A stretch of 64,000 bases of DNA from Halapricum desulfuricans (lineage in GTDB: Archaea; Halobacteriota; Halobacteria; Halobacteriales; Haloarculaceae), in NCBI RefSeq assembly GCF_017094465.1, contig NZ_CP064791.1:1488001-1552000 (forward strand), written 5' to 3'. The notes below the pieces were generated by a model. It had not been told where the DNA came from. It saw only the letters and a list, made by a program, of their open reading frames with translations, and did no database searches. Positions 25,759-34,435 of this stretch are shown here, piece after piece. The position numbers and the translations under genes are program-made. Numbering within the stretch: position 1 is the stretch's first letter; the number at the start of each line of letters is the position of its first letter.

Positions 25759-26042
25759 ATGTGTGATGACTCTCTATCGCTTCAAAATGATGGCGTCCCT
25801 GGCAAATATTCCCGATCGACGCTGTCCGATGTGTTTCGTCAATCACAAGCACCGCATGACTTCGCACAGCCGTAACGTGAACCGCATTGTAGCGTTTTGG
25901 GTGCGTTCGACACCCCCTCACCCACCAGCGTATACAGGCAGCAGGCCAATGGCTATTTGGAATGGTATATCATGGTATTTATGCTCCGCTGTTGGTCGCT
26001 GTGTTCTCACCCAAGCAGGCTAGCGACATACCCGTCTGTGGG

Positions 26043-26375
26043 TCAGCTGTACCGAGTCGCGACCCAGTCGATGATCACGCCGTAGGCCACGCCAGCGAAG
26101 AAACTCGGCCAGTCGCGGAACTCGCTGGTGAGCGTGATCGCCGTCGTGACCACCAGTCCCAGCAGCAAACCTCTGAGGAAGACGTTGTACTCCGAATCGA
26201 CGATCCGGAGCCCGCCCGCGAGCCCGATCAGCAGTCCCATCACGACTCGATTGTACCACATCGAGAACAGAAACAGTTCGTTGCCAGCAAAGCCGATCCG
26301 GAGACCGACTCCGGCGATGCAGAACAGCCCCAGAAACGCCCCCGTGAGGACGCCGATCGTGAGTCGCCTGTCCAT
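26043..26375 (-). CDS. Small membrane protein, unknown
   Basis: A 110-residue hydrophobic protein with three or four transmembrane helices (about 5-27, 41-58, 66-84 and 88-106). It starts MDRRLTIGVLTGAFLG, and the ATG at 26375 follows directly. The segment MWYNRVVMGLLIGLAGG resembles other haloarchaeal small membrane proteins. It is divergent from ychF, with about 130 nt between the starts. No function is known. Confidence 0.65.
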   Translation of the reverse strand: MDRRLTIGVLTGAFLGLFCIAGVGLRIGFAGNELFLFSMWYNRVVMGLLIGLAGGLRIVDSEYNVFLRGLLLGLVVTTAITLTSEFRDWPSFFAGVAYGVIIDWVATRYS

Positions 26376-26502
26376 ACCGACACATCTGTCGGATCGGAAA
26401 TGAATATTGGGGTCAGCAGTCCCTCTCTGTTGGCCGGTGGGGATCGGCTGCGGGGCTCACGCGATCGAAATCCCCTTGGACCGGGGGCGCCCACTCGAAG
26501 GC

Positions 26503-27684
26503 ATGCTCTCGATCGCGCTTGCCGGGAAACCCAACGCCGGCAAGTCCACCTTCTATCAGGCGGCGACGATGGCCGAGGTCGACGTGGGCAACTACCCGTT
26601 CACGACGATCGACGCCAACCGCGGAGTCACTCACGTCAGGACGGACTGCCCGTGTCTCGACCTCGAGGAGCGCTGCGGGAACGAACGCTGCCACGACGGC
26701 AAACGTTACGTCCCCGTGGAGTTGCTGGACGTCGCGGGACTGGTCCCAGGCGCACACGAGGGGCGAGGGCTGGGCAACCAGTTCCTGGACGAGCTCTCGA
26801 ACGCCGACGTCATCTTGCACGTCGTCGACGCGGCGGGCGCGACCGACGAGGAGGGCGAGCCCGTCGAGGTCGGCGAGCACGATCCCCTCTCTGATCTGGA
26901 TTTCATCGAGACGGAACTGGACCTGTGGCTGGCCAGCATCGTCGAGCGCAACTGGGAGTCGGTCGAGCGCGCCTCCCGATCGCCGGACTTCGACCTGGAC
27001 GAGGCACTGGTCGATCTGCTCAGCGGCGTCGGGGCGAGCGAGCTCGACGTCTCCCGGGCGTTGCGTGACCTCGACCATCCAGAGGATCCCCTCCAGTGGA
27101 CCGACGACCACCGCGAGGCGCTGGCCGAGGACATCCGCCAGCGGACGAAGCCAATCGTCGTCGTGGCCAACAAGGCCGACATCGCACCTGAGGAGAACCT
27201 GCGACGGCTGCAGGAGTCCGCCGACGCGGTCGTCCCAGCGACGGCGGACGGCGAACTGGCGCTCCGGAAGGCCGCTGAGGCGGGCGTGATTGGCTACGAT
27301 CCGGGCGACGACGACTTCGAGATCACCGACGACGTGAGCGACCAGCAACAGCAGGGTCTCGAACGGATCCGCGAGGTCATGGCCGAGTGGGGGGGAACCG
27401 GTATTCAGGAGGCGCTCGATTACGCCGTCTACGATCTGCTCGATCACATCACGGCCTATCCCGTTCAGGACGCGACCCACTGGACCGACGGCCAAGGAAA
27501 CGTCCTGCCCGACGCCTTTCTGCTGGCGAGCGGCTCGACCCCGAAAGACCTCGCGTATACGGTCCACAGCGACATCGGCGACGGCTATCTCCACGCTGTC
27601 GACGCCCGCAAGGATATGCGGATCAGCGACGACGAAGAGCTCGAGGAGGGTGACGTGATCAAGATCGTCTCGACGGCGAACTGA
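26503..27684 (+). CDS. ychF: Redox-regulated ATPase/GTPase YchF (OLA1-like)
   Basis: A 393-residue Obg-related P-loop protein. G1 is GKPNAGKST at residues 8-16, G2/G3 include PFTTIDANRG and DVAGLVPGAHEGRGLG, and a NKADIA guanine-type motif follows. A helical insertion and a C-terminal TGS domain complete the YchF/OLA1 layout. YchF binds ribosomes and prefers ATP in bacteria and eukaryotes. I place the start at ATG 26503 (MLSIALAGKPNAG) because the P-loop begins eight residues later, whereas a longer frame adds an unrelated N-terminus. Confidence 0.93.
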   Translation: MLSIALAGKPNAGKSTFYQAATMAEVDVGNYPFTTIDANRGVTHVRTDCPCLDLEERCGNERCHDGKRYVPVELLDVAGLVPGAHEGRGLGNQFLDELSNADVILHVVDAAGATDEEGEPVEVGEHDPLSDLDFIETELDLWLASIVERNWESVERASRSPDFDLDEALVDLLSGVGASELDVSRALRDLDHPEDPLQWTDDHREALAEDIRQRTKPIVVVANKADIAPEENLRRLQESADAVVPATADGELALRKAAEAGVIGYDPGDDDFEITDDVSDQQQQGLERIREVMAEWGGTGIQEALDYAVYDLLDHITAYPVQDATHWTDGQGNVLPDAFLLASGSTPKDLAYTVHSDIGDGYLHAVDARKDMRISDDEELEEGDVIKIVSTAN

Positions 27685-27751
27685 TTGTCGAGACACTCCC
27701 TTCTCGAAGGTCCCCCGAATACGGACGGATTCGCCGGTACGACCGGGGCTG

Positions 27752-27913
27752 TCAGGCCAGGATCGTATTACACGACGGGCAGACGTAGAGCGTGTCGCTA
27801 CTCTTGCCCGCGCCCATCGGCGCGATCCCACCGCTGTCGACTTCGAGTTTCTCGAGTTCGTCGGCGCTGATCAACGATCCACAGTGCGGACACGTTGCTC
27901 GATCGACGGTCAT
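27752..27913 (-). CDS. Small zinc-ribbon protein
   Basis: A 53-residue protein with two CxxC knuckles: CPHCG at residues 8-12 and CPSCN near the end. The pair should bind one zinc ion as a zinc ribbon. I choose MTVDRATCPHCG (ATG at 27913) rather than the longer frame because the extra residues are Leu/Phe-rich and unlike a zinc ribbon. Such proteins often bind nucleic acids or act as adaptors; the partner is unknown. Confidence 0.7.
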   Translation of the reverse strand: MTVDRATCPHCGSLISADELEKLEVDSGGIAPMGAGKSSDTLYVCPSCNTILA

Positions 27914-27960
27914 ACCCGAACGTAGGAATCCAAATAATAAAAGCGAACAGCCATGCGAGT

Positions 27961-28332
27961 TCACCTCCAGTTAGAGCGATCGAAGACGAACGTCGAGACG
28001 TGCGCTGCCAGCTCGCGTGCCCCCTCCTCGCTGGACTCGTGGAGATCGCCCGAGACCGGTCCCGCCTCGCCACCGACCCCCTCAGCCTGCGAGATCGGAT
28101 CGGTCCCAGTCGGGTAGGGTCGCCGGTCGCCAACCGAGTCACGAAGCCGCTGGACTACTTCGGACCGTAACGCGGTGTCGAGATGTGAGAGATCGTAGCG
28201 GACGATCCAGCCACGACGGGCGTTGCGGATCGCGACGACCGGCTGCTCGTTGCCGGCGTTGTGCTTCCAGAGCATCTGCCGCTCGGCGTCACTGCCGTAG
28301 ACCGGCACGTTCGACGGGTCGAGACTAGCCAT
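27961..28332 (-). CDS. Uncharacterised soluble protein
   Basis: A 123-residue protein, Arg- and Asp-rich, with no domain I recognise. The middle (QPVVAIRNARRGWIVRYDLSHL) looks like two strands and a helix; the rest is polar, with a Gly/Glu-rich stretch around residues 85-105. It lies 47 nt upstream of the zinc-ribbon gene on the same strand. The 192-nt gap after it holds no convincing gene. Confidence 0.5.
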   Translation of the reverse strand: MASLDPSNVPVYGSDAERQMLWKHNAGNEQPVVAIRNARRGWIVRYDLSHLDTALRSEVVQRLRDSVGDRRPYPTGTDPISQAEGVGGEAGPVSGDLHESSEEGARELAAHVSTFVFDRSNWR

Positions 28333-28524
28333 TGTCTCCCGTTAGGAACGCCGGTATATGACCGTGTCGGCTACTGAGGTGGGCCGACTCCGGCGTCCGA
28401 CGAGCTCCCGCACGCACCGAAATGTAGTTCCGGCCGTGACAAGACACGGTTCCACTGCCCGCAAACGACACGGTATGGGTCGTCTGTCAGAAAGACCTAT
28501 GTATTAGGATATCGTAATATTATA

Positions 28525-29103
28525 ATGGTGAGGGGAATGTCACCATCCACCACGACCCGCTTCGACTCGGAGACGGTCTACCAGAGTCGGATCGCGGGCG
28601 ACCAGCAGTGTGGGGAACCGGATACGACAATCAGCGTCACGGAGGGTGGAGTACACGCAGTGCCGACAAAGAGTACTGAGAACGCGCTCGAGTTTACCCT
28701 CTCACACGAGGATATCACGGGGCTGCAGTGCCAGGGGGTGTTGAACAGGTCGGTCACAATCGAGACTGACGAGGCGTCCTACGAGATACCGACGACAATG
28801 TTGGACGAAAGCCGTTTCAGGCAGGCCATCGTCGAGTACAGCGACCTCTCGAACCCTTGCAGGCGAGTTGCCGTCGATCGGCTGGGAGTGTGCCCGTGCG
28901 CGGCCGGCTCGTCGCTTGGGTGTCTGCTCATCGTCGCGGGGGTCGGGCTCGTCCTCTCGGTTTTCGGCGCACTTCTCGGGGTCGGCGCGATCGCCGCCGG
29001 GACTGCGCTACTCCTGCTGGCGTATCTGTCTCGAAAAGTCTCACAGTGGCGCGGGTCCAACCGCTGGGAACGAACGAACGGACCGGGGAAATCGGCTGTC
29101 TAA
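28525..29103 (+). CDS. Membrane-anchored protein, unknown
   Basis: A 192-residue protein with a soluble, beta-rich N-terminal part (residues 10-115) and two hydrophobic helices near 128-150 and 150-168, ending with basic residues. Cysteines occur at GDQQCG, LQCQG, SNPCRR and CPCAAGSS. ATG at 28525 is taken; MSPSTTT twelve bases later is an alternative. An AT-rich stretch lies right on the start (28510-28524), so the promoter may overlap it. I do not recognise the family. Confidence 0.55.
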   Translation: MVRGMSPSTTTRFDSETVYQSRIAGDQQCGEPDTTISVTEGGVHAVPTKSTENALEFTLSHEDITGLQCQGVLNRSVTIETDEASYEIPTTMLDESRFRQAIVEYSDLSNPCRRVAVDRLGVCPCAAGSSLGCLLIVAGVGLVLSVFGALLGVGAIAAGTALLLLAYLSRKVSQWRGSNRWERTNGPGKSAV

Positions 29104-29118
29104 CCGTCGCGAGCGACG

Positions 29119-29427
29119 CTATTTGTCTACCTGTTCTCGGACGACTTCTCGGATCGTCTCGACACCGTCGACAATACGTTCGTCGGCCACGGCATAGTAA
29201 CTGTTCACGCCGTCGCGCTCGCGGGTGACGATTCCTCGATCACGCATCAGTTTGAGATGCTGGGAGACCGTCGATTGGGAGATGCCGGTGAGACGCTCGA
29301 TATCGGAGACAGAGTACTGCTCACCGTTCTTGAGCACGTCGAGGATCTTCAGTCGATTCGCGTTAGAGCAGACGCTACAGAAATCCGCGTGCGCCTCGTA
29401 GAACCGCTCGTCTTCCAGGTCGGGCAT
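29119..29427 (-). CDS. ArsR family transcriptional regulator with CxxC
   Basis: A 102-residue winged-helix regulator. The recognition helix is in LTGISQSTVSQHLKLM, followed by the wing RDGVNSYYAV. The first helix carries CSVC (C17 and C20), a plausible metal or redox sensor site in ArsR/SmtB-type repressors. The start MPDLEDERFY (ATG 29427) is supported by a TATA-like box 27 nt upstream on the minus strand. It diverges from a membrane protein gene with a CxCxCC motif, which is the likely target. Confidence 0.8.
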   Translation of the reverse strand: MPDLEDERFYEAHADFCSVCSNANRLKILDVLKNGEQYSVSDIERLTGISQSTVSQHLKLMRDRGIVTRERDGVNSYYAVADERIVDGVETIREVVREQVDK

Positions 29428-29452
29428 ACACACAACGTGGGCTGTCTGAAAC

Positions 29453-29460
29453 AAATAAGG
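29453..29460 (-). promoter_or_regulatory. TATA-like box for the ArsR gene
   Basis: CCTTATTT on the minus strand, centred about 29 nt before ATG 29427. It supports a leaderless transcript. Confidence 0.5.
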
Positions 29461-29504
29461 TTCGCTCCGCTGTCTCTCCGCTCGTGAGCTCGCACTGTCG
29501 AGAT

Positions 29505-29519
29505 ACTACCACCCGTAGT
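29505..29519. promoter_or_regulatory. Inverted repeat, possible ArsR operator
   Basis: ACTAC, five-base spacer, GTAGT lies between the two divergent genes, 48-62 nt before ATG 29567. The arms are short, so the call is weak, but the position between the regulator and its likely target fits an operator. Confidence 0.3.
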
Positions 29520-29535
29520 GTTCCGCGAAGGTCAC

Positions 29536-29542
29536 ATAAATA
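29536..29542 (+). promoter_or_regulatory. TATA-like box for the CxCxCC membrane protein gene
   Basis: ATAAATA centred about 28 nt before ATG 29567. This selects that ATG as a leaderless start over one 15 bases upstream. Confidence 0.6.
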
Positions 29543-29566
29543 TGGTCTCAGGTGCAATCTGGCACA

Positions 29567-30751
29567 ATGTCGCCGGATTCGAGTGGCCAAGCACGGATCT
29601 CCCCTCCTGACAGCACTACTCTCCGTCCGTTCCTCACAGTGTTCGTGAGTGTTGTCGCCCTCACGCAGGTCCCACTCGTCTCCGCTCACGAGGCGACTGC
29701 GACCGGCGGGATCACACCGGGGCACGGCATCGCGCTCGCGTTGGTCGGCGTCGTCGTTCTCGTCGGCAGTGCTGTCTTCAAGCGAACGAACCACTTCCGG
29801 CCGACGCTCGCACTCTACGGCGTCTTCGTCGGAATCTCGCTCACCGCGCTCGGGACGATTCTCTTCGAAGGGTTGTCCCCGGACCCGACCTACACCGCGC
29901 GTTCGATGCCATTCCCCCGATCGTGGTATCAGCCGCTCGCGCTGTCCGTCGGGACTGCAATCGCGGTCGGGAGCCTCCTCGCGGGCCGGATTCGCTGGCC
30001 GAACCGCCCGCGGTACGCGCTGGCCGGCCTCCTGCTGGGACTGTGGATCGCCTACCCCTATCTCGTTCCGGGGTCCGCCAGCGATACACACCCGCTGGGA
30101 TACGCTATCGTTCTCGTGACACCGATTTTGGTAGGATACGTCCTCTGGATCGACGCCGGCGATGCGATCCGGACTGCACTCCGGGACCGTGTCGCTCGAC
30201 GGTTCGGGATCGGGACCGCCGTCGTCCTGCTCCTGTTTTTCTTCGGTGTGACCGGCTACCTCTCGTTCTTCCCGGAGGACGGTGCGCCCCACGAAATTAC
30301 AGTTGCCGTCCTGCCGACGATCTACCAACTGGTCTCCTGGCCGACGCTCGAAATCGCGATCCCGCACATCCCGCTGTTTCTGGCGGTTTCGCCCGGGCAA
30401 CTACTGATCCTCGGGACGCTGAGCGGGCTCATCGGACTGAACGGCGCGCTCATCGCCCGCCAGTGGCGCGCTGAAGCACGGGCCGGCCTGACTGAAGGGA
30501 CGGCGGGCAGTGCCGCCGTCGTCGGCACGTGCACGTGTGGGTGCTGTGGCCCCCTCGTCGCCAAGATCGCCGGGCTAGTTGCCGGCCCTGCCATCGCCGC
30601 GCCGTTGTACTGGGTCTTCGTCGACCCGATGTCGCCGCTCAGCGCGCTGTTCGTCGTCGGGAGTCAGCTCCTGTTCGCTGGCAGCATCATCTACGCGGTG
30701 CAGTCGACACAGGACCTCGATCTGTCCGTGACAGTCAGACCGTCCGATTGA
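29567..30751 (+). CDS. Multi-pass membrane protein with TCTCGCC motif
   Basis: A 394-residue integral membrane protein with about nine hydrophobic helices. The C-terminal part contains TCTCGCC (residues 321-327; C322, C324, C326, C327) just before the helix LVAKIAGLVAG. His residues occur at SAHEATA near the first helix, at GHG and in IPHIPLF. Such thiol/His arrangements fit metal binding or thiol redox, but I do not recognise the family. Divergent from an ArsR regulator with its own CxxC, it is probably induced by a metal or an oxidant. An alpha/beta hydrolase gene follows on the same strand after 74 nt but has its own promoter. Confidence 0.65.
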   Translation: MSPDSSGQARISPPDSTTLRPFLTVFVSVVALTQVPLVSAHEATATGGITPGHGIALALVGVVVLVGSAVFKRTNHFRPTLALYGVFVGISLTALGTILFEGLSPDPTYTARSMPFPRSWYQPLALSVGTAIAVGSLLAGRIRWPNRPRYALAGLLLGLWIAYPYLVPGSASDTHPLGYAIVLVTPILVGYVLWIDAGDAIRTALRDRVARRFGIGTAVVLLLFFFGVTGYLSFFPEDGAPHEITVAVLPTIYQLVSWPTLEIAIPHIPLFLAVSPGQLLILGTLSGLIGLNGALIARQWRAEARAGLTEGTAGSAAVVGTCTCGCCGPLVAKIAGLVAGPAIAAPLYWVFVDPMSPLSALFVVGSQLLFAGSIIYAVQSTQDLDLSVTVRPSD

Positions 30752-30794
30752 ACCTCGATACTGTGAGAGACGGACTTGCAACAGCCGCCGGACG

Positions 30795-30800
30795 TTATAT
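30795..30800 (+). promoter_or_regulatory. TATA-like box for the alpha/beta hydrolase gene
   Basis: TTATAT centred 28 nt before ATG 30826. It selects MKLRSVL as the start and shows that the gene is not simply an operon partner of the membrane protein. Confidence 0.55.
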
Positions 30801-30825
30801 GTCGCTCTCGCTCCAATACCCGAAT

Positions 30826-31749
30826 ATGAAGCTTCGAAGCGTCCTCGCCGCCGGCGTCGGTGGTCTCGGCCTCGCCGCCGCGAGCAACCGTCTCTTGCAA
30901 GCGAACGCCGACGATCTGGAGCCCCCGCTGCCCGGCGGCCGCCGATCGTATCGCTGGCGCGGGTTCGACGTCGGCTACACGAAAGCGGGCGACCCGGAGG
31001 ACCCACAGCTCGTGTTGGTCCACGGGATCAACGCTGCTGGGACCAGCCGCGAGTTCGAGACCATTTTCGAGTCGCTGGCCAAGGAGTACCACGTCATCGC
31101 GCCGGACCTGCCCGGGTTCGGCACCTCCGATCGGCCGCCGCTTCTGTACTCGGCACCGCTGTACGAGCAGTTCCTCCTGGACTTCCTCGGGGACTTGACC
31201 GACGAGCCGACCGTCGTCGCGTCGGGCCTCTCCGGGGCGTACGCGACTCTCGCCGCGAGAGAAGTCGACGTGTCGGAGCTGGTGTTGCTCTGTCCGACCG
31301 ATACGACGATGGGCGGCAGAGGCGAGCGTACCTGGGTGCGGTCGCTTCTACGCTCGCCGCTGGTCGGGCAGGCGCTGTTCAACGCCCTCGTCAGCAAGCC
31401 CTCGATGCGCCATTTCCACGCCGATCACGGCTACTACGACATGGACAACCTCACCGAAGCGCGACTCGATTACGAGTGGCACTCGGCCCACCAGGATGGC
31501 GCCCGGTTCGCCCCGGCGTCGTTCCTCGGCGGGTTCCTCGATCCCGAACAGTCGCTCGAAGCGGAACTACCGGACGTCGACGCCCCCGTGACGCTCGTCT
31601 GGGGCCGGGACGCCTCGACGACGCCACTGGAGGCTGGACGGTCACTCGCGGACGCCGTCGACGCGAAGCTGGTCGTCTTCGACGAGGCGAACCTCCTCCC
31701 GCACGTCGAACACCCCGAGCAGTTCGTCGAGCTACTCCTCGAAGAATAG
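30826..31749 (+). CDS. Alpha/beta hydrolase
   Basis: A 307-residue serine hydrolase fold. The oxyanion region is LVLVHGINAAG (from residue 62), the nucleophile is S136 in SGLSGAYA, the acid is probably the Asp in VWGRDASTT and the histidine is in LPHVEHPEQF. The first 25 residues (VLAAGVGGLGLAAASNRLL) form a hydrophobic segment that may anchor it to the membrane. The substrate is unknown; fold and spacing fit esterases or haloperoxidase-like hydrolases. Confidence 0.85.
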   Translation: MKLRSVLAAGVGGLGLAAASNRLLQANADDLEPPLPGGRRSYRWRGFDVGYTKAGDPEDPQLVLVHGINAAGTSREFETIFESLAKEYHVIAPDLPGFGTSDRPPLLYSAPLYEQFLLDFLGDLTDEPTVVASGLSGAYATLAAREVDVSELVLLCPTDTTMGGRGERTWVRSLLRSPLVGQALFNALVSKPSMRHFHADHGYYDMDNLTEARLDYEWHSAHQDGARFAPASFLGGFLDPEQSLEAELPDVDAPVTLVWGRDASTTPLEAGRSLADAVDAKLVVFDEANLLPHVEHPEQFVELLLEE

Positions 31750-31766
31750 ATCTTCGCCGCCCGGTG

Positions 31767-32039
31767 TCACATTCCCATGTCCTCGGCCGGTTCGGGGACC
31801 GGCAGATCGTGCGCGGCGACGCCGAGCAGTTCCGCGGCGTGATCGAGCGCCATATCGAACCCGTAGTAGCGTTCGAGTTCGTCGCCGTCGGCGCTCGGGC
31901 GCACCTTCAACATTGCGTAGCCGTCGATATTTTGCGCGATCGCGGCAGTCGCCCCCTCGCGCTCGAAGGTGAGCAGACGCTCGGTCCCGGTTTCCTCGTA
32001 TCTGGCCGTGATCCCGTTGTCGGTGACAGATGCACTCAT
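31767..32039 (-). CDS. Small uncharacterised haloarchaeal protein
   Basis: A 90-residue protein, MSASVTDNGITARYEETG to the end. It alternates strands and helices (LLTFEREGATAAIAQN, YGFDMALDHAAELLG) and has no catalytic motif I can name. I start it at ATG 32039; a longer frame adds 21 residues with no sign of conservation. It lies 59 nt downstream of the endonuclease V gene on the same strand, so it may be co-expressed with it. Confidence 0.6.
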   Translation of the reverse strand: MSASVTDNGITARYEETGTERLLTFEREGATAAIAQNIDGYAMLKVRPSADGDELERYYGFDMALDHAAELLGVAAHDLPVPEPAEDMGM

Positions 32040-32098
32040 CGACCGGTGCTGAGGACTACAGATAGTCCAACGTTCCGGTTCGATCGGGACTGGAGCCG

Positions 32099-32884
32099 TC
32101 ACTCGAACGTTCCTTTGGCCTCGTCTGCGAGCGAGTCAGCCAGTCGAGTCGGCTCCGGGAGTTTGTAGCCCCCACAGGTCCGGGCGACGACGTCGACGGC
32201 TGTCGAGGCGCTGATCCGATGACCGGGACTGACGTACAGCGGGTTGATGCTGGTCGAGCCGCTGTCGTACTGACGGCTCTGGTAGGCGTAGCCGATCACG
32301 GTGCCGTCCGGAGCGGTCACGCCCTCGTCAGCCTCGATCGGAATCCGTTCGCCCTCGGCCAACCGCTCGGGGATCGGCTCTCGCGGGGTGCCACAGAGGA
32401 GGTTCTTCGCGACGCCGATTGTCGGGTGATCGAGCGTGACGCCAACGTGCGTCGCCAGTCCGGCCTGCCGGAAGTGGATCCGACCGCTGCCGTCGACGAC
32501 GGTCAGATCCGGGGTTACTGACAGCGCCTGCAGGGCCGCGAGGACGGCGTTGCCCTCCCGGAAACTCAACAGTCCCGGGATGTAGGGAATCGCCGTCTCC
32601 GCGACAGCCGTAGCCGTTTCGATCACCTCGCCGGCGCGGAGCGCGACGGCAGCGCTGACAGCGCGGTCGTCTTCGAGAAACGCCTGGTCGACGCCGGCGA
32701 TGACCGGCGGGTCGGCGTCGGCCAGCGGCCGCTGATCGCTGTCCCGATCGATCGTGACGCGGTCGGGATCGAAGTCGAGGTCGTCCTCGAAGACGGCCGC
32801 CTCGGCGATGTCGTCCTGTAGGGCCTCCATCTCCCCACGTGCGAGGCTCCCGTCCGGAACGAACTCCGGGTAGACGGGCTCCAT
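32099..32884 (-). CDS. nfi: Endonuclease V
   Basis: A 261-residue enzyme that cuts DNA (or RNA) one base 3' to deaminated adenine (inosine). Metal ligands are D66 (AGVDQAF), E110 (YIPGLLSFREG) and D131 (DGSGRIHFRQAGLATHVG), all present. GVAKN and SPGHRIS complete the family pattern. The length is slightly above the bacterial norm, with an N-terminal addition of about 35 acidic residues. The AN1-rhomboid gene lies 2 nt upstream on the same strand, so co-transcription is likely. The enzyme belongs to DNA repair. Confidence 0.93.
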   Translation of the reverse strand: MEPVYPEFVPDGSLARGEMEALQDDIAEAAVFEDDLDFDPDRVTIDRDSDQRPLADADPPVIAGVDQAFLEDDRAVSAAVALRAGEVIETATAVAETAIPYIPGLLSFREGNAVLAALQALSVTPDLTVVDGSGRIHFRQAGLATHVGVTLDHPTIGVAKNLLCGTPREPIPERLAEGERIPIEADEGVTAPDGTVIGYAYQSRQYDSGSTSINPLYVSPGHRISASTAVDVVARTCGGYKLPEPTRLADSLADEAKGTFE

Positions 32885-32886
32885 CG

Positions 32887-33828
32887 TCAGAACGGGCCGC
32901 GGCGCCGACCGGGACCGCCCGGGCCACCCGGACCGCCGGGCCCACCACCGCCAAAGCGGAGCTGGTTCGGCGTGCGTACTCGGTTTTTCACTCGCTGACC
33001 GTAGACAAGTCCAATCACCAGTCCAAGCAGATGTGCCAGGTTAGCGACGTTTCCGCCCGTGAGACCGGTTTGGACGCCGAAGATTCCAACTGCACTCAGA
33101 AGCGCAAACCCCGCGGTGAGAATCCAGATCGGGACCGGGATCAAGAAATAGAGATACACGCGCAGGTTGGGGTTGAGTACCGTCAGTACACCCATAATTG
33201 CGAGGCCGGCTCCGCTGGCCCCAACGACGCCGCCCCATCCTGGAGCGGCACCAAGCCCCTCGTATATCTGGAGGGCGACCTGTCCGAGTCCGGCTATCGC
33301 GCCACTCGCGATGAACAGGGCACTGAAGTCACGGGACCCGATGTAGTCCTCGACGAGCCGACCGAAGAAGAAAATCACGATGCTGTTGACCGCAATGTGA
33401 CCGAAGCTCCCGTGCGCGAAGATCGACGTTACCCACGTCCAGACGTATTCGGGATGTTGCGGGGTTAGCACGAACAGGAACCGATGGAGTTCGGAACCGC
33501 CAATGGTCGCTACGATTGCCTGGAAAATGAACGTGAGCCACATCGCCCCGAGGAAGACGTAGGTCATGTTCCCCCGGAAGTACCCGAGGAAACTACCTGG
33601 CCCGGCGTCGATTCCGAGCCGGTCGGCCAGCCCGCCGGAGCCGGTACTCGACGCGTCGACGCTGGTATCGAAGCCGCTATCGAAGACGCCGTCGGGATCG
33701 CCCCAGTCGTCGAGTCCCGGACAGTCGTGATTCTCCGGCAGGCGATGATCGGCACAGAACGTCCCGCCGCAGTGGCGGCACTGATACGGCATGTTCGTCT
33801 GCTTGCCACACACGTCGCAGGTCGCCAT
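32887..33828 (-). CDS. Rhomboid intramembrane serine protease with N-terminal AN1-type zinc finger
   Basis: A 313-residue protein. Residues 1-36 form an AN1-like zinc finger (C4, C7, C17, C20, C25, H28, H34, C36). After an acidic linker, six to seven helices make a rhomboid: the catalytic serine is S205 in GASGAG and the histidine is H266 in NLAHLLGL, with N148 in the oxyanion region. It would cleave membrane proteins inside the bilayer. The C-terminus is a basic, Gly/Pro-rich tail. ATG 33828 is chosen because the zinc finger starts four residues later; a longer open frame runs into the divergent gene. Confidence 0.9.
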   Translation of the reverse strand: MATCDVCGKQTNMPYQCRHCGGTFCADHRLPENHDCPGLDDWGDPDGVFDSGFDTSVDASSTGSGGLADRLGIDAGPGSFLGYFRGNMTYVFLGAMWLTFIFQAIVATIGGSELHRFLFVLTPQHPEYVWTWVTSIFAHGSFGHIAVNSIVIFFFGRLVEDYIGSRDFSALFIASGAIAGLGQVALQIYEGLGAAPGWGGVVGASGAGLAIMGVLTVLNPNLRVYLYFLIPVPIWILTAGFALLSAVGIFGVQTGLTGGNVANLAHLLGLVIGLVYGQRVKNRVRTPNQLRFGGGGPGGPGGPGGPGRRRGPF

Positions 33829-33949
33829 TACCACCTGCTTCGGACTGATGGGGCAAATGGATTGTGTTTGGTCGACCTGAACGGGTGGGCACGTCCCGTC
33901 TCGAAACCGCGTTCGGACGCGTGGATTTTTCTCGATGCGGTTCTGACGG

Positions 33950-34435
33950 GTGAACGTGCAAGAGTACCAGCGCAAGCAACTGCTCGAACGCGTCGAGCGC
34001 GAGGGGGCGACGGTCGGGACCGCCATCCCCGAGGAGATCGACGTCCAGGAAGAGACGATCGACCTCCGATCGTTCGTCTTCGAGATCAAGCGCCGGGAGA
34101 CGGTCCCGCCCGGCGAGCACGAGCGCGTCGAGCAGGCAAAGCGCAACCTCCGACGCGAACGCCGAAAGCGCCGTCGGCGTCTCGAATCGGAATCGATCTC
34201 CTATCAGGAGGGTGAGCGACTCACGGAGGCGATCGTCGGGATCGACCGTGCGCTGGAGGCGCTGGAGTCGCTGGGGCCGTCGGACATCGAAAGCGAAAAG
34301 CAAGCAAAGGAAGCGGCCGATCAGAAACGATGGATGACGTTTCTCAAGCAGGCGCTGGGTCGCGATGAGACGGGCGGCGCTGGACCACGCGGAGGGACAG
34401 ACGGCAGCCGCGATTCACACGGAGGGAGACGATGA
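33950..34435 (+). CDS. Charged helical protein of the PolX operon (DUF5788-like)
   Basis: A 161-residue, highly charged protein; most of residues 1-110 should be long helices (QEYQRKQLLERVEREGATVG, then VEQAKRNLRRERRKRRRRLE). I associate it with the haloarchaeal DUF5788 group. The start is GTG 33950, or GTG 33956 six bases later. Its stop overlaps the polX start (ATGA at 34432), so it is made with PolX and may be its partner or a nucleic-acid binder. Function is unknown. Confidence 0.65.
   Translation: MNVQEYQRKQLLERVEREGATVGTAIPEEIDVQEETIDLRSFVFEIKRRETVPPGEHERVEQAKRNLRRERRKRRRRLESESISYQEGERLTEAIVGIDRALEALESLGPSDIESEKQAKEAADQKRWMTFLKQALGRDETGGAGPRGGTDGSRDSHGGRR

Noticed and set aside
28358-28507. 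A 49-codon frame before the membrane-anchored protein
   Set aside because: Basic, Arg/Thr-rich product without hydrophobic or conserved features; it looks like chance.
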